The notes below the pieces were generated by a model that worked only from the letters and a program-made list of their open reading frames with translations, did no database searches and was not told where the DNA came from. From the NCBI GenBank assembly GCA_021778015.1, contig JAJYCX010000021.1, positions 1 through 33,277 of the forward strand: 33,277 bases of DNA, read 5' to 3'. Below, piece by piece: positions 15,730 to 24,747 of this stretch. Numbering within the stretch: position 1 is the stretch's first letter; each line of letters starts with the position of its first letter. This DNA comes from Pseudomonadota bacterium. GTDB lineage: Bacteria > Pseudomonadota > Gammaproteobacteria > UBA1113. The translations under genes and the position numbers were made by a program.

Positions 15730-18700
15730 TTATATACCCATTAATCTATAACACCAACTGTGCCAACCCTGGAATAGCGGAAAATACAAGCCTAAATAAA
15801 TAGGGCGATCATCTAATTGTGCTAATAGTTCCCCATATGCGGTTAATTGTCCTGCATGGTTTAATTGTGCGCGGTTGTAAAAATCCTCAATGGTTTCATC
15901 TGGTTTGGGTTGGCTGGTTTTGTAATCAATGATCCAGCGTTGACCCTTTTCATCAATGAAAGTTCTATCGAGAATATAAGGTTTATAGCCGTTTTCAACT
16001 TTGCCGGTTAAAGGATATTCTGAATGTGCTTCTAAATGGGTTTTATCTAAAATCCAAGCAGCGCGTTTGTCTTTGCGTAGAGCCAACAATGCTTGTGACA
16101 GCGTGTCTAAAGCGGTTTCCATTTGATCTTTGTGCACACCTAATGCCAGTAACTGTCGTCTTAAATAAAGTGCATGGTAAGTCGTGGCGGCTTCCTGTAG
16201 AGCTTGTGGACCTTGTAGACTCAGTAAATATAAGATCCGATGTAATACAGTGCCTACATGCTGTGCGGTGGTATCGTTTAGAATAGAAAAAGAAAACTTA
16301 GTATGTGAATTATCTATTTTGTGAGTATAATCTAAATCCACTACGACGGGCAGATTATTATCCACAGCAAAACGTTTTAGCAAAATAGGATTTTCAGCCA
16401 AAGGATCACTTTTTTCTACTGAACTATCGCTAAAAGACAACCCCGCTTGCCAATGCTGCATGACTTCATGCTGCAATACAGGCCATAATTCATGTAAAAA
16501 ACTGCCTTTTAGCGGTGCTTTTACCTCATTGTCTTTTAAATCGATGCCATAGAGTAAATACAGTCTAAGTCTCGCGCGCGTGGCGGCTACGTACAATACG
16601 CGTGTGTTTTCAAAGTTGAGTTTAGCCTTATTTTTACGTCGTATATAATCATATAAAGGCGCATTCATTTCATCTAAAGCGGGAATAGGCGCTAATAACA
16701 GATCGGTGCTGCCATTACTACGAGTACGCTCTAGCCAAGTCAGCAAGGGTTTTTTCTCCACTGGAGGCGATGCTTCTAAACGAGGCAGAATCACACAATC
16801 AAATTCTAAACCTTTGGCCTTGTGTATGGTCATCACTTGTAAGGGCGATTTTTCCATATCCAGCGGTGTTGCAAATAAAGTCGCGAATTTGTCTTTTAAC
16901 TGTTGTGGTTGTGGCCAAATACCGGCTTGGTCAAATTGTCTTAATGTAGAAAAAAACAATTCGCATTCATGTAGGGCATTGTCATCGGCCAATACATGTG
17001 GACCTTCTAAAGCACGCCAAGTGTTTTCTATCCAAGCGCTAAAACTTAAAACGCCTAAATTCTCTAAGCTTTTTTGTAGGGCTGGCAAACGTAAGCTCAA
17101 GCGTCTTTGCCCATCGTCTGATAATAGATTAAAAGTATTGCGCTGATTCAATGCCTCGTAAATCGTCAAGGCTTGCGAATTGGCTATATGCGTTAAATCG
17201 CTTAAGCAAAAACCAAACCAGGGGCAACGCAATAAAGACAACCAAGATAGGCGATCGGCTAGATTTAATAAAGCTAAAGAAAGCGATAACAGATCTTGTA
17301 CGGTCTCTTTATTTTGTAAATATTCAATCTCTACGGCTTGATAGGGAATGTGTTGGGCATTCAACTGTACCAATAATTCGGGCAAATGACTGCGCGCCTT
17401 GACTAAAATGCCGATGGTTTTTTTGTCATCTATAGCCCAGATATCGCGAATAATGCGGATAGTGGCTTTAGCTTGATCAGATCTATCATTTTTATCAAAA
17501 GCTAAGGGGAAAATACTTTGTGGGCTATCGCTTTTTTTAACAGCAAAACTCATATGATAAGTAATAGCGCCGTTATCCATATTGTCGTTGGCGGGAAAGA
17601 GTGTTTTAAAAACATGATTGTTCCAATCTACTATGGAATCTGAGGAGCGGAAATTAGCCATCAACGCCAAAGGAGTTAAGAGTAAAGGACCTAAACCCTG
17701 TTCTTTAACGCGTAAAAATAAACTCACTTCGGCTTGGCGGAAGCGGTAGATCGATTGCATAGGATCGCCTACTAAAAATAAAGTATGCCCATCGCCGGGC
17801 TGCCAACCTAGAGTCAGTTTTTCCAATAAACGAAACTGAGTAATAGAAGTATCTTGAAATTCATCGATTAAAATATGTTGAATTTTTTGATCTAAAGCCA
17901 AAGCCAGATCAGTAGGTGCATCATCGTCTCCCAACGCTAATAAGGCGTGTTCGGCAATAGCCGAAAAATCTATGCTTTCTTCTGCGTGGAAGACTAAATT
18001 TAATTCCGCTACCAAATAAGGTAATAACACAATCAGCTCTTGTAATAAGGCATAAGAAGGATCTTGCTCGTCTAGAGCCGGGACTCTTTGTATTTGTGCC
18101 AATAAATACAGCCATTGCGGATTATCTTCTAAACTTTGCCGTAATTCAGATAAAAACTCCTTATCAAAATCGGCAAAGTCTTTACCCCAGCGCTGGCGTA
18201 GCGTGTCTGTCTTGGTGAGTAGGCGTGCGGCTAGATCTTGCCAGTCGTGTAAGGTTGCCTCTTTTAGCTCGGCAATGGGCCTGTTGGTAAAATAATGCAT
18301 GAGCGCTAATAATGGAGCTGCTAGGTTGCTGGGTATTTGTTGCCGTAAATGATGTAAATTATCGCTGATTAAGTGTTGTAAACTCTGGTGTAAATAAGTC
18401 GCTAAAGAAGAGGCGAAATTGCCTACTAAATAAGGCAGCCATTGATCGCGTATTTTCAGCATTTCAACCAACAGATTCTTCGTTTTTTCTTGCTGATTGT
18501 CTAGATGATGCAATAATTTCAATAAAGAAGGCGCTAAAGGGCTATCCGTTTCTAAATGCGCCAATAGATTCTCTGCCGCCATGATGTAATAGGGTGCGGG
18601 GTCAGTACTAATGTCTAATTCTGCGCCTAAGGTAGAAAGAATAGGCATGGCCTGGGTTAGGCTTAAACAAAAGGCATCTATGGTTTGTATCTTTAAGCGT

Positions 18701-19044
18701 GAGGGTTGGTTTAATAGATTCCAATTCAACGTTTTATCTTTATCCAATACCGCGCGCGCCAATTGCCAGGTCTGTTTACTGTGGGCTTCATTAGGCGCTG
18801 GATTTTCAGCATTTTCTAAGGCCATTAGAATACGCTCTTTCATTTCTCTAGCGGCTTTATGCGTAAAAGTGATGGCAAGCACGCTATCGGGAGCGTCAAC
18901 GCGGTACGCTAATAAGGCTAAAAAGCGCTGCATGAGTAATTCTGTTTTGCCTGAACCCGCAGGCGCCTGTACGATGAAAGATTCTTCTACATTAAGAGCT
19001 AATAAACGATTCTTTTGATCTAGAGCTAATTGTGCTTCTATCAT
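15730..19044 (-). CDS. AddA-like UvrD-family helicase-nuclease
   Basis: The 1104-residue partner of the protein encoded just upstream in a RecBCD-like recombination nuclease that processes DNA double-strand ends. Superfamily 1 helicase motifs are in order: Walker A APAGSGKTE (28-35), ITFTHKAAREMKER (58-71), Walker B LIDEFQDTS (392-400), GDPMQSIYRFR (426-436), VMTIHKAKGLEFDCVILP and RVLYVAATRARLRLYL. A PD-(D/E)XK nuclease closes the protein, with GTVLHRILYLL and WIIDYKTSQPKPDET. The ATG overlaps the addB TAA by one base (TAATG). The closest family is the proteobacterial helicase that pairs with the TIGR03623-type nuclease rather than Bacillus AddA itself. Confidence 0.93.
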   Translation of the reverse strand: MIEAQLALDQKNRLLALNVEESFIVQAPAGSGKTELLMQRFLALLAYRVDAPDSVLAITFTHKAAREMKERILMALENAENPAPNEAHSKQTWQLARAVLDKDKTLNWNLLNQPSRLKIQTIDAFCLSLTQAMPILSTLGAELDISTDPAPYYIMAAENLLAHLETDSPLAPSLLKLLHHLDNQQEKTKNLLVEMLKIRDQWLPYLVGNFASSLATYLHQSLQHLISDNLHHLRQQIPSNLAAPLLALMHYFTNRPIAELKEATLHDWQDLAARLLTKTDTLRQRWGKDFADFDKEFLSELRQSLEDNPQWLYLLAQIQRVPALDEQDPSYALLQELIVLLPYLVAELNLVFHAEESIDFSAIAEHALLALGDDDAPTDLALALDQKIQHILIDEFQDTSITQFRLLEKLTLGWQPGDGHTLFLVGDPMQSIYRFRQAEVSLFLRVKEQGLGPLLLTPLALMANFRSSDSIVDWNNHVFKTLFPANDNMDNGAITYHMSFAVKKSDSPQSIFPLAFDKNDRSDQAKATIRIIRDIWAIDDKKTIGILVKARSHLPELLVQLNAQHIPYQAVEIEYLQNKETVQDLLSLSLALLNLADRLSWLSLLRCPWFGFCLSDLTHIANSQALTIYEALNQRNTFNLLSDDGQRRLSLRLPALQKSLENLGVLSFSAWIENTWRALEGPHVLADDNALHECELFFSTLRQFDQAGIWPQPQQLKDKFATLFATPLDMEKSPLQVMTIHKAKGLEFDCVILPRLEASPPVEKKPLLTWLERTRSNGSTDLLLAPIPALDEMNAPLYDYIRRKNKAKLNFENTRVLYVAATRARLRLYLLYGIDLKDNEVKAPLKGSFLHELWPVLQHEVMQHWQAGLSFSDSSVEKSDPLAENPILLKRFAVDNNLPVVVDLDYTHKIDNSHTKFSFSILNDTTAQHVGTVLHRILYLLSLQGPQALQEAATTYHALYLRRQLLALGVHKDQMETALDTLSQALLALRKDKRAAWILDKTHLEAHSEYPLTGKVENGYKPYILDRTFIDEKGQRWIIDYKTSQPKPDETIEDFYNRAQLNHAGQLTAYGELLAQLDDRPIYLGLYFPLFQGWHSWCYRLMGI

Positions 19045-21698
19045 TATGTATTCTCCGCGCTTTTATGCAAGTGAATACGGCACAAAGAAGGCAAATGGCA
19101 ATATTCACAGGTTTTTTCGCCTTCTTTAGGGGTGACAGCGGCATAACCTTGTTTAAACTCTTCAGCCAATAAGGTTAATTGCTGGCGCCACAGCGCTTTT
19201 TGTTGTTGCCAGGGGTCATCACCTTCTATTGTAGTAAATGTTAAACGCTTAATAGCGGGCCAATCATCGTTGACGGCACCTATACCTTCGATGCCTAACT
19301 TTTGCAGATTGACTTTAGCAAAAGCCATGGCCTTGATATCGCTGTCATAAACACTGCAATACAAGGGCATTTGCGGCTCATTCGGGCGCTCTGAGAACCA
19401 ATCGTTAATATGTACATGGCCTGTTTTATAATCGATGATGATTTCGCTGCCATCGTTTAATTTATCGATGCGATCAATTTGCACCTTAAACTGTAATCCA
19501 GCAAAATCGGCTTCTAAACGTTTTTCGGTGGCAACGACGGTAAAGTGTGGACGCATTTTTTCTTGTTCTAGCCACGCAGATAATAGTTTCTCTAAACGCG
19601 CTGCTTCCAAGCTATAATGGCGGCTGTATTCTGCTGGAGGCTGCTGTTCGTGTAAGTGAGCCAAGGCATTTTGACAGGCTTTTTGTAATAGTTGATGCTG
19701 TTCTTCTTTGGACAAAGCCAATAACTGCGATTGCGAACTGATGGTCTGATAAAAGTAATGCAAGGCGGCATGTACGGCATTCCCGCGCAAGGCAGGCGAT
19801 AATCCTAAGCCTGGATAATCATTTTCTTCGGCTTGCAAACGCAAGCGCGCATAAGCTTTAAAAGGACATTGTGCTTGTAATTTAAATAAAGCACTGCCTC
19901 CACGCACGGATGTATCTGCAGCAAGGCTTAAGCCTTGTGAGTCATTAATATATTCTGTTTTAAGCTGAGAGGGAGTTTTTTCTTCTAAGTTTATAGCTAA
20001 CCGTGACCTGTTAAATAAGGGCAAGGCTGAGATCAAAGGGCTAGGACGTAGATTGATATCGTTATTTTCCTCGCTGTAACTGCATATTATAGAATCACTA
20101 TGTGTTAATAAGCGTGTTAGTAATTTCTGTGCGATACTAAATTCGCGTGCGGCATCAGCACGAGGCATAGATAATTTTTTTTGTAGGCTGATGGGTAATA
20201 ATGGCGTTGGACGTGGATTGGCTGGAAGAATACCCTCGTTTAAGCCTGTGATCCACAAATGGGTATATTCTAAGCCACTTGCTTCTAGTAACCCCAATAT
20301 TTGTATAGGTGCATCGTGGGTTTTGGCTTGGAATAATTTTTGCTGACACAAATAATGCAGCTGTGTTAAGGCTTCATCAAAAGATACTTTTTCTTCAATC
20401 CTATCTAAAGCCGCAAAAGTACGTAGCACTTCTTCAAATGCATTCAAACGTTGCACATCGGAACTCACTAAGCTACGCTGACCAGGAAAGCCTAAAGCCA
20501 ATAAATAGCGATGAATGATTTGCATCCAGGTATGGTGACTTTTAGCGCTGGGGTTATGGCTGGGCGGCGCTTTTAAGGCAGTATAAAATTCGGGGAAACT
20601 ATTTTCTGTTTTATTGCCCAAGGATAGCTGCTTATGTAAAAACCGCATCAAAGTGTTGTGGCTGATGTATTTATTGTATTGATGACATAAACGTTGCTCT
20701 AGCAAGGGGCGCATTGCATTGTGCGTACCAAAGTTAAAATAAGGCGAATGCCATAGCCAATATAAGTCAGGTACAGCGATATGATGTGGTGCTAGCTTTA
20801 AGGCGGTAAAAACACTTTGTAGCAATAAGGTGTCGCTTAAAGGGATGCCGCCAGAAATATTGACTAAGGTATTGGCTTCTGGTTCTTGAAAGAAAGTGTC
20901 CGCATAAAATAATTTTTGACAGAGAGTAACGATAGCATTGCGTTGTTGTGCTAGCTCCGGCACAACGATGCCTATGCGAGCCTGCTTGTTTTTCTTTAAT
21001 TCATTTTGCGCAAAAGACAAAGCCAATTTTAACTCTTCTAAATTATTCTTACAATTGAGTTTATAGGCGGTTGTAGAGGCTTCTTTTTCAGCGAAGTAAT
21101 TTACATTAATACCACGTTGCTCTAGTGTTTCTAAAAATGTGTTCATAACGGGCCTAATATCATCAAATCCCACCAAATGCAAAGCGGGTAATGTTTGACA
21201 ATAGGAAGGCGGTAAACATTGCGCTAAATGTGCGGGTAATTCGGCCAATGTTAACCAACCCTCTACGGCTAGAGTTTTTTTAAAAATATTTAACCATGTT
21301 AAGAATTGTTCGGTTTCGCTATGATGACTGTGTTCTAAAGCGCTTATAGGTAATTGCCAATGTTGCACTAATTTCCAGGCCTTCTGTGCCAATTGAGCGG
21401 TGTTATGTGATTTAGACAGCAGGGCAGTGGTCATGGGTTGTAGCTTGATCACTTTTTCCCATAAAGCCAATTCTTGCTCTGTTGTTAAAACAATTTTATC
21501 GGTCCATTGCTGCATTAAAGCGTCTTCATGTAAGCGTTTTAACCATGCGTCCTCGGATAATATATCGGCAGTATTAAAAACAGCGGCCTTTTGAGTTTCA
21601 TTATATTGTTTGCGCAAATAAGTAGCCAGACGTTGATTCGGCGTTAATACTGTAGCGGCGGGAGAGAGGGTATTGAATACGCTTTGGTAGCGGCTCAT
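19044..21698 (-). CDS. AddB-like PD-(D/E)XK nuclease (TIGR03623-type DNA repair protein)
   Basis: An 884-residue subunit of the AddAB-like end-processing complex. The N-terminal two thirds resemble a degenerate helicase without a Walker A lysine (VLTPNQRLATYLRKQY at the N-terminus, then LLGLLEASGLEYTHLW-like and LNEGILPANPRPTPLLP segments). The C-terminal nuclease has RGNAVHAALHYFYQ, then IDRIDKLNDGSEIIIDYKTG. Four cysteines match an AddB-type iron-sulfur staple: one in QAQCPFKAYAR before the nuclease and three near the end (Cys864, Cys867, Cys873 in CEYCHLPSLC). The start overlaps the nadE stop (ATGA), and the stop overlaps the addA start, so all three genes are probably translationally coupled. 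Confidence 0.92.
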   Translation of the reverse strand: MSRYQSVFNTLSPAATVLTPNQRLATYLRKQYNETQKAAVFNTADILSEDAWLKRLHEDALMQQWTDKIVLTTEQELALWEKVIKLQPMTTALLSKSHNTAQLAQKAWKLVQHWQLPISALEHSHHSETEQFLTWLNIFKKTLAVEGWLTLAELPAHLAQCLPPSYCQTLPALHLVGFDDIRPVMNTFLETLEQRGINVNYFAEKEASTTAYKLNCKNNLEELKLALSFAQNELKKNKQARIGIVVPELAQQRNAIVTLCQKLFYADTFFQEPEANTLVNISGGIPLSDTLLLQSVFTALKLAPHHIAVPDLYWLWHSPYFNFGTHNAMRPLLEQRLCHQYNKYISHNTLMRFLHKQLSLGNKTENSFPEFYTALKAPPSHNPSAKSHHTWMQIIHRYLLALGFPGQRSLVSSDVQRLNAFEEVLRTFAALDRIEEKVSFDEALTQLHYLCQQKLFQAKTHDAPIQILGLLEASGLEYTHLWITGLNEGILPANPRPTPLLPISLQKKLSMPRADAAREFSIAQKLLTRLLTHSDSIICSYSEENNDINLRPSPLISALPLFNRSRLAINLEEKTPSQLKTEYINDSQGLSLAADTSVRGGSALFKLQAQCPFKAYARLRLQAEENDYPGLGLSPALRGNAVHAALHYFYQTISSQSQLLALSKEEQHQLLQKACQNALAHLHEQQPPAEYSRHYSLEAARLEKLLSAWLEQEKMRPHFTVVATEKRLEADFAGLQFKVQIDRIDKLNDGSEIIIDYKTGHVHINDWFSERPNEPQMPLYCSVYDSDIKAMAFAKVNLQKLGIEGIGAVNDDWPAIKRLTFTTIEGDDPWQQQKALWRQQLTLLAEEFKQGYAAVTPKEGEKTCEYCHLPSLCRIHLHKSAENT

Positions 21699-23302
21699 AC
21701 AAATCCTTGGCTAATGGGGTAACGGCGTTCGCGACCAAAGGCGCGTGTGGTTATTTTGATCCCAGGCGCTGATTGGCGGCGTTTATATTCAGCACGATAG
21801 AGTAATTTTACGACTTTGTTGATATCCTCTAAACTGGCAAAGCCTGTTGCGGCGATGTCGGCAATGCTTTTTTCACCTTCTATATAGGCCTCAAGAATGC
21901 GATCTAAGATATCGTAAGGAGGCAAGTTGTCTTGATCGGTTTGTCCAGGGGCTAATTCTGCGCTAGGGGCGCGCGTTAGGACTTTTTCAGGAATGACGTA
22001 TTGTTGCTTATTGCGATAACGCGACAGACGATATACCCAGGTTTTATACACATCTTTTAATACAGCAAAACCACCAGCCATGTCGCCATACAAAGTGGCA
22101 TAGCCTACCGCCATTTCACTTTTATTCCCAGTGGTTAAAAGAATGTTGCCGGTTTGATTGGAGAGTGCCATTAACAAAATACCGCGTGCACGTGCTTGCA
22201 AGTTTTGATGGGTTAGATCGCTTTCATCAGTACTGATATGATCGCCTAAAGTGCTGAGCAAAGCTTCATAAATAGGCTCTATGGATAAGATTGTATGCTT
22301 AACGCCTAATAAACGCACTTGTTCTAAAGCCAAAGCCATGCTGTCATCACTGGTATAACGCGAAGGTAATAATACCGCTTCGACGTGATCACAGCCTAAA
22401 GCATCGCAGGCAATCGTCAGAGTTAAGGCCGAATCGATACCGCCGGATAATCCTACTAAAGCGCCACGGAAATTATTTTTTTCGGCGTAATCATATACAC
22501 CAAAACGTAGCGCATCATACATTAAGCTTTCTTCGCTCACAACGGTAGATTCTTCTTCTAAGGAAACGATTTTTTCTCCCTGACATTGGATATAGGATAA
22601 ACCTTCTTTAAAATACGGTGCTTCTAGTACTACGTCGCCCTTTTTGTTTAACACCAACGAACCGCCATCGAAGACACATTCATCTTGAGCGCCTACGCTT
22701 TGCACGTAAATGATAGGCAAAGGGGCTTCTAATTGCTGTTGCCGTAAAATATCTAGGCGCTGAGCGGGTTTATAGTGATCATAAGGAGAGGCATTGATGC
22801 TGATCAAACAATTTGCGCCAGCGGCGTAGGCCTGTGCCGCTGGGCCCCCATGCCACAGATCTTCACATACGACTAAGCCCATAGCTAAACCATGACGTTG
22901 TATGACGCAAGGCTTATCGCCGCGGGTAAAATAGCGTTTTTCATCAAAGATGCCATAATTGGGTAAGCATTGTTTGGCATAATACCCTAGTATTTTACCC
23001 TCGCTTAAATAAAATGAGGCATTGTATATGTCATTATTGTCTAACCAGGGGGCGCCTAAGATGATATCTATATCTGTGCTGGCAGCAGCGAGGCGCTGCA
23101 TGGCGCTTTTAATTTTTTGATGAAAGGATTGCCTGAACAAGAGATCTTCGGGAGGATAGCCGCTCAAGGCCAATTCAGAAAAAATAACAAGTTGTGCTTT
23201 TTCTAACCTAGCCTGTCGCGCGTAATACACCATTTTATCGGCATTGCCATCTACGTCACCTACAAAAAAATTGACTTGTGCTAGGGCTATTTTAGTCTTC
23301 AT
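21695..23302 (-). CDS. nadE: Glutamine-dependent NAD+ synthetase
   Basis: It makes NAD+ from deamido-NAD+, ATP and glutamine. The start at 23302 gives MKTKIALAQVNFFVGDVDGN, the family N-terminus; the 21 upstream codons of open frame look unrelated. The N-terminal nitrilase-type glutaminase domain has the triad Glu43 (FSELALSGYPPEDLL), Lys110 (AKQCLPNYGIFDEKRYF) and Cys146 (LVVCEDLW). The synthetase domain has the PP-loop SGGIDS at 286-291 and the GNKSEMAVGYATLYGD block. At 535 residues it is of the fused glutaminase type. It heads the nadE-addB-addA operon and overlaps addB by 4 bp. Confidence 0.96.
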   Translation of the reverse strand: MKTKIALAQVNFFVGDVDGNADKMVYYARQARLEKAQLVIFSELALSGYPPEDLLFRQSFHQKIKSAMQRLAAASTDIDIILGAPWLDNNDIYNASFYLSEGKILGYYAKQCLPNYGIFDEKRYFTRGDKPCVIQRHGLAMGLVVCEDLWHGGPAAQAYAAGANCLISINASPYDHYKPAQRLDILRQQQLEAPLPIIYVQSVGAQDECVFDGGSLVLNKKGDVVLEAPYFKEGLSYIQCQGEKIVSLEEESTVVSEESLMYDALRFGVYDYAEKNNFRGALVGLSGGIDSALTLTIACDALGCDHVEAVLLPSRYTSDDSMALALEQVRLLGVKHTILSIEPIYEALLSTLGDHISTDESDLTHQNLQARARGILLMALSNQTGNILLTTGNKSEMAVGYATLYGDMAGGFAVLKDVYKTWVYRLSRYRNKQQYVIPEKVLTRAPSAELAPGQTDQDNLPPYDILDRILEAYIEGEKSIADIAATGFASLEDINKVVKLLYRAEYKRRQSAPGIKITTRAFGRERRYPISQGFV

Positions 23303-23359
23303 ATGTTTTCCAAATCGGGTGAAATTCGCTATAGGATACCAGATCTTTATGGGACATAG

Positions 23360-23387
23360 TTGCAATTTAAACGACCAATGTTATAAT
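23360..23387 (+). promoter_or_regulatory. Candidate promoter of the prepilin-like gene
   Basis: TTGCAA (23360-23365), a 16-bp spacer and a perfect TATAAT (23382-23387) lie 30 bp before the ATG. It lies in the divergent gap with nadE. Confidence 0.5.
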
Positions 23388-23416
23388 GCATATTAATTTT
23401 ATCTTGAGTTTTCCTC

Positions 23417-23944
23417 ATGCGTTTTTCTGGTTTTACTTTAATCGAATTATTAGTGGCATTGCTGATTATGGCCATCATGGCCACGGCCGCGACTTACTCT
23501 TACCGTGAATGGGTTGCTTATGCCGATTCTAAACGAGCGTTGGCACACATACTGTCGGCCATCACGGTGGCTGAAAGTTATGCCTTATCGTCAGGACGAA
23601 TAGTCACTTTGTGTAAAACCTTAAAAGGGAATACCTGCGATGCTGCCAATTGGTCACAAGGAGTATTGGTTTTTTTCGATGACGACAATCAACATCAAGC
23701 GCTTAAAGTAGATGATCGCATCAAGGTATTGCCGGCCATAGGTTCTAGTGGCAGTTTAATGTTTTCTGGTTTCCCCAGCAGCAATTATTGGCAATATCAA
23801 CCCATAGTGAGCATAGAACAACAAAACGGGACCTTCGTATATTGCGATAATAGGAAAACGGGTAATGATTGGCGCTTGGTGATCAGCAAAACAGGCCGGT
23901 ATCGTGTGGATAAAACGCGGGATGAAAAGTGTGCGTATATCTAG
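23417..23944 (+). CDS. Type IV pilin-like / GspH-FimT family pseudopilin
   Basis: A 175-residue minor pilin or pseudopilin. The class III signal is MRFSGFTLIELLVALLIMAI: prepilin peptidase would cut between Gly5 and Phe6 and methylate Phe, with Glu at +5. A single hydrophobic helix at 6-27 follows. The C-terminal globular part carries GspH/FimT features (AESYALSSGRIVTLCKT, WSQGVLVFFDDD, DWRLVISKTGRYRV). Four cysteines in the globular part may form disulfides. No other pilus genes are adjacent, so it may act with components encoded elsewhere. The stop at 23942 directly abuts repeat copy A6. Confidence 0.88.
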   Translation: MRFSGFTLIELLVALLIMAIMATAATYSYREWVAYADSKRALAHILSAITVAESYALSSGRIVTLCKTLKGNTCDAANWSQGVLVFFDDDNQHQALKVDDRIKVLPAIGSSGSLMFSGFPSSNYWQYQPIVSIEQQNGTFVYCDNRKTGNDWRLVISKTGRYRVDKTRDEKCAYI

Positions 23945-24069
23945 GTTATATATTAAACGCACTTCAATATGCGAGAACAATACTTTCTACAAACACAGTA
24001 CTAAAACGTTGTCATCCTCGACGAAGTCGAGGATGACAACGGTCGCATCTTCATTGGCGAAGAGTATAT
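23945..24069 (+). repeat. Dispersed repeat family A, minimal copy A6
   Basis: It fills the entire gap between two convergent genes, stop codon to stop codon. The left end ATGCGAGAACAATACTTTC and ACAAACACAGTACTAAAACG matches copy A3. The right end CGCATCTTCATTGGCGAAGA GTATAT matches the right ends of A2 and A3. The core is reduced to one perfect 16-bp stem CGTTGTCATCCTCGAC/GTCGAGGATGACAACG (24007-24022 and 24026-24041) with loop GAA. It shows which parts of the element are essential and probably terminates transcription in both directions. Confidence 0.92.
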
Positions 24070-24606
24070 CTACAGCATTCGCTTCAACACATCATCCTTT
24101 CGTATAAAATGATGATACAGCGCGCCTATCGTATGTAATACCACTAAGCCTAAAATAGCCCATGCCAAATAAGTATGGCATTCTTTAAGAGTGTGTCCTA
24201 AACTGTCGGATAAAGGTACAAATGGCGCAGGTAAATTAAACCAGCCCCAAAGTACAGGGGGGTTGCCTTTAGCTGTCGTAAAAATCCAGCCGCATAAACA
24301 CATGGCAGTAACTGAAATATATAACAAATAACGCACGACTTGGGCTAAGGCCTTTTGAGCAAAGGGCATGTCAGCGGGATAACGGGGTTTAATACTACGT
24401 GCCGACCATAGCATAAAGACAATCATTAGGGCCAAGAGCGTCATCCCTAAGGATTTATGCCAACCAAAAACCGCACCTTGGGTGGGGCCCACCAAGACAT
24501 CTAATAGGCTGCCTACCAGCAACATGCCCAGCACACAGAAGGCTACAACCCAGTGCAATAGCTTACTGACTACTCCATAGCGGTCTGTTGTATTTTTAAT
24601 TTGCAT
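24070..24606 (-). CDS. Cytochrome b561
   Basis: A 178-residue di-haem membrane protein of the bacterial cytochrome b561 family, which moves electrons between quinol and other acceptors at the inner membrane. Four helices are seen at about 15-35, 53-72, 90-112 and 147-168. Candidate haem-ligand histidines sit at the expected places: KLLHWVVAFCVLG, FGWHKSLGM, LKECHTYLAW and LVVLHTIGALYHHF. The start at 24606 is preferred over the ATG five codons upstream because GGAGAG precedes it at proper spacing and overlaps the upstream ATG. The stop codon touches the right end of repeat A6. Confidence 0.92.
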   Translation of the reverse strand: MQIKNTTDRYGVVSKLLHWVVAFCVLGMLLVGSLLDVLVGPTQGAVFGWHKSLGMTLLALMIVFMLWSARSIKPRYPADMPFAQKALAQVVRYLLYISVTAMCLCGWIFTTAKGNPPVLWGWFNLPAPFVPLSDSLGHTLKECHTYLAWAILGLVVLHTIGALYHHFIRKDDVLKRML

Positions 24607-24747
24607 ATGAACTCTCTCCAAATTGATATTCGATTGATTCTACGTGGTTTTTTGAGAGGTTGTAAAGAGTCTAATCATCCAGTTGCCGTATTATTTTCTT
24701 AAACCGAGTTTTAATCAAAGCACAGATATCATCAATCACAGGGGAGA

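Noticed and set aside
15715-15745. ATGGGTATATAA at the end of addA resembles the repeat terminal motif
   Set aside because: No repeat core or second end lies nearby, and the codons encode a plausible C-terminus (LMGI); probably chance, though it might mark a preferred insertion site.
23303-23365. A 21-residue N-terminal extension of NadE
   Set aside because: The sequence is unlike the family and overlaps the promoter region shared with the prepilin gene; MKTKIALAQVN is the usual start.
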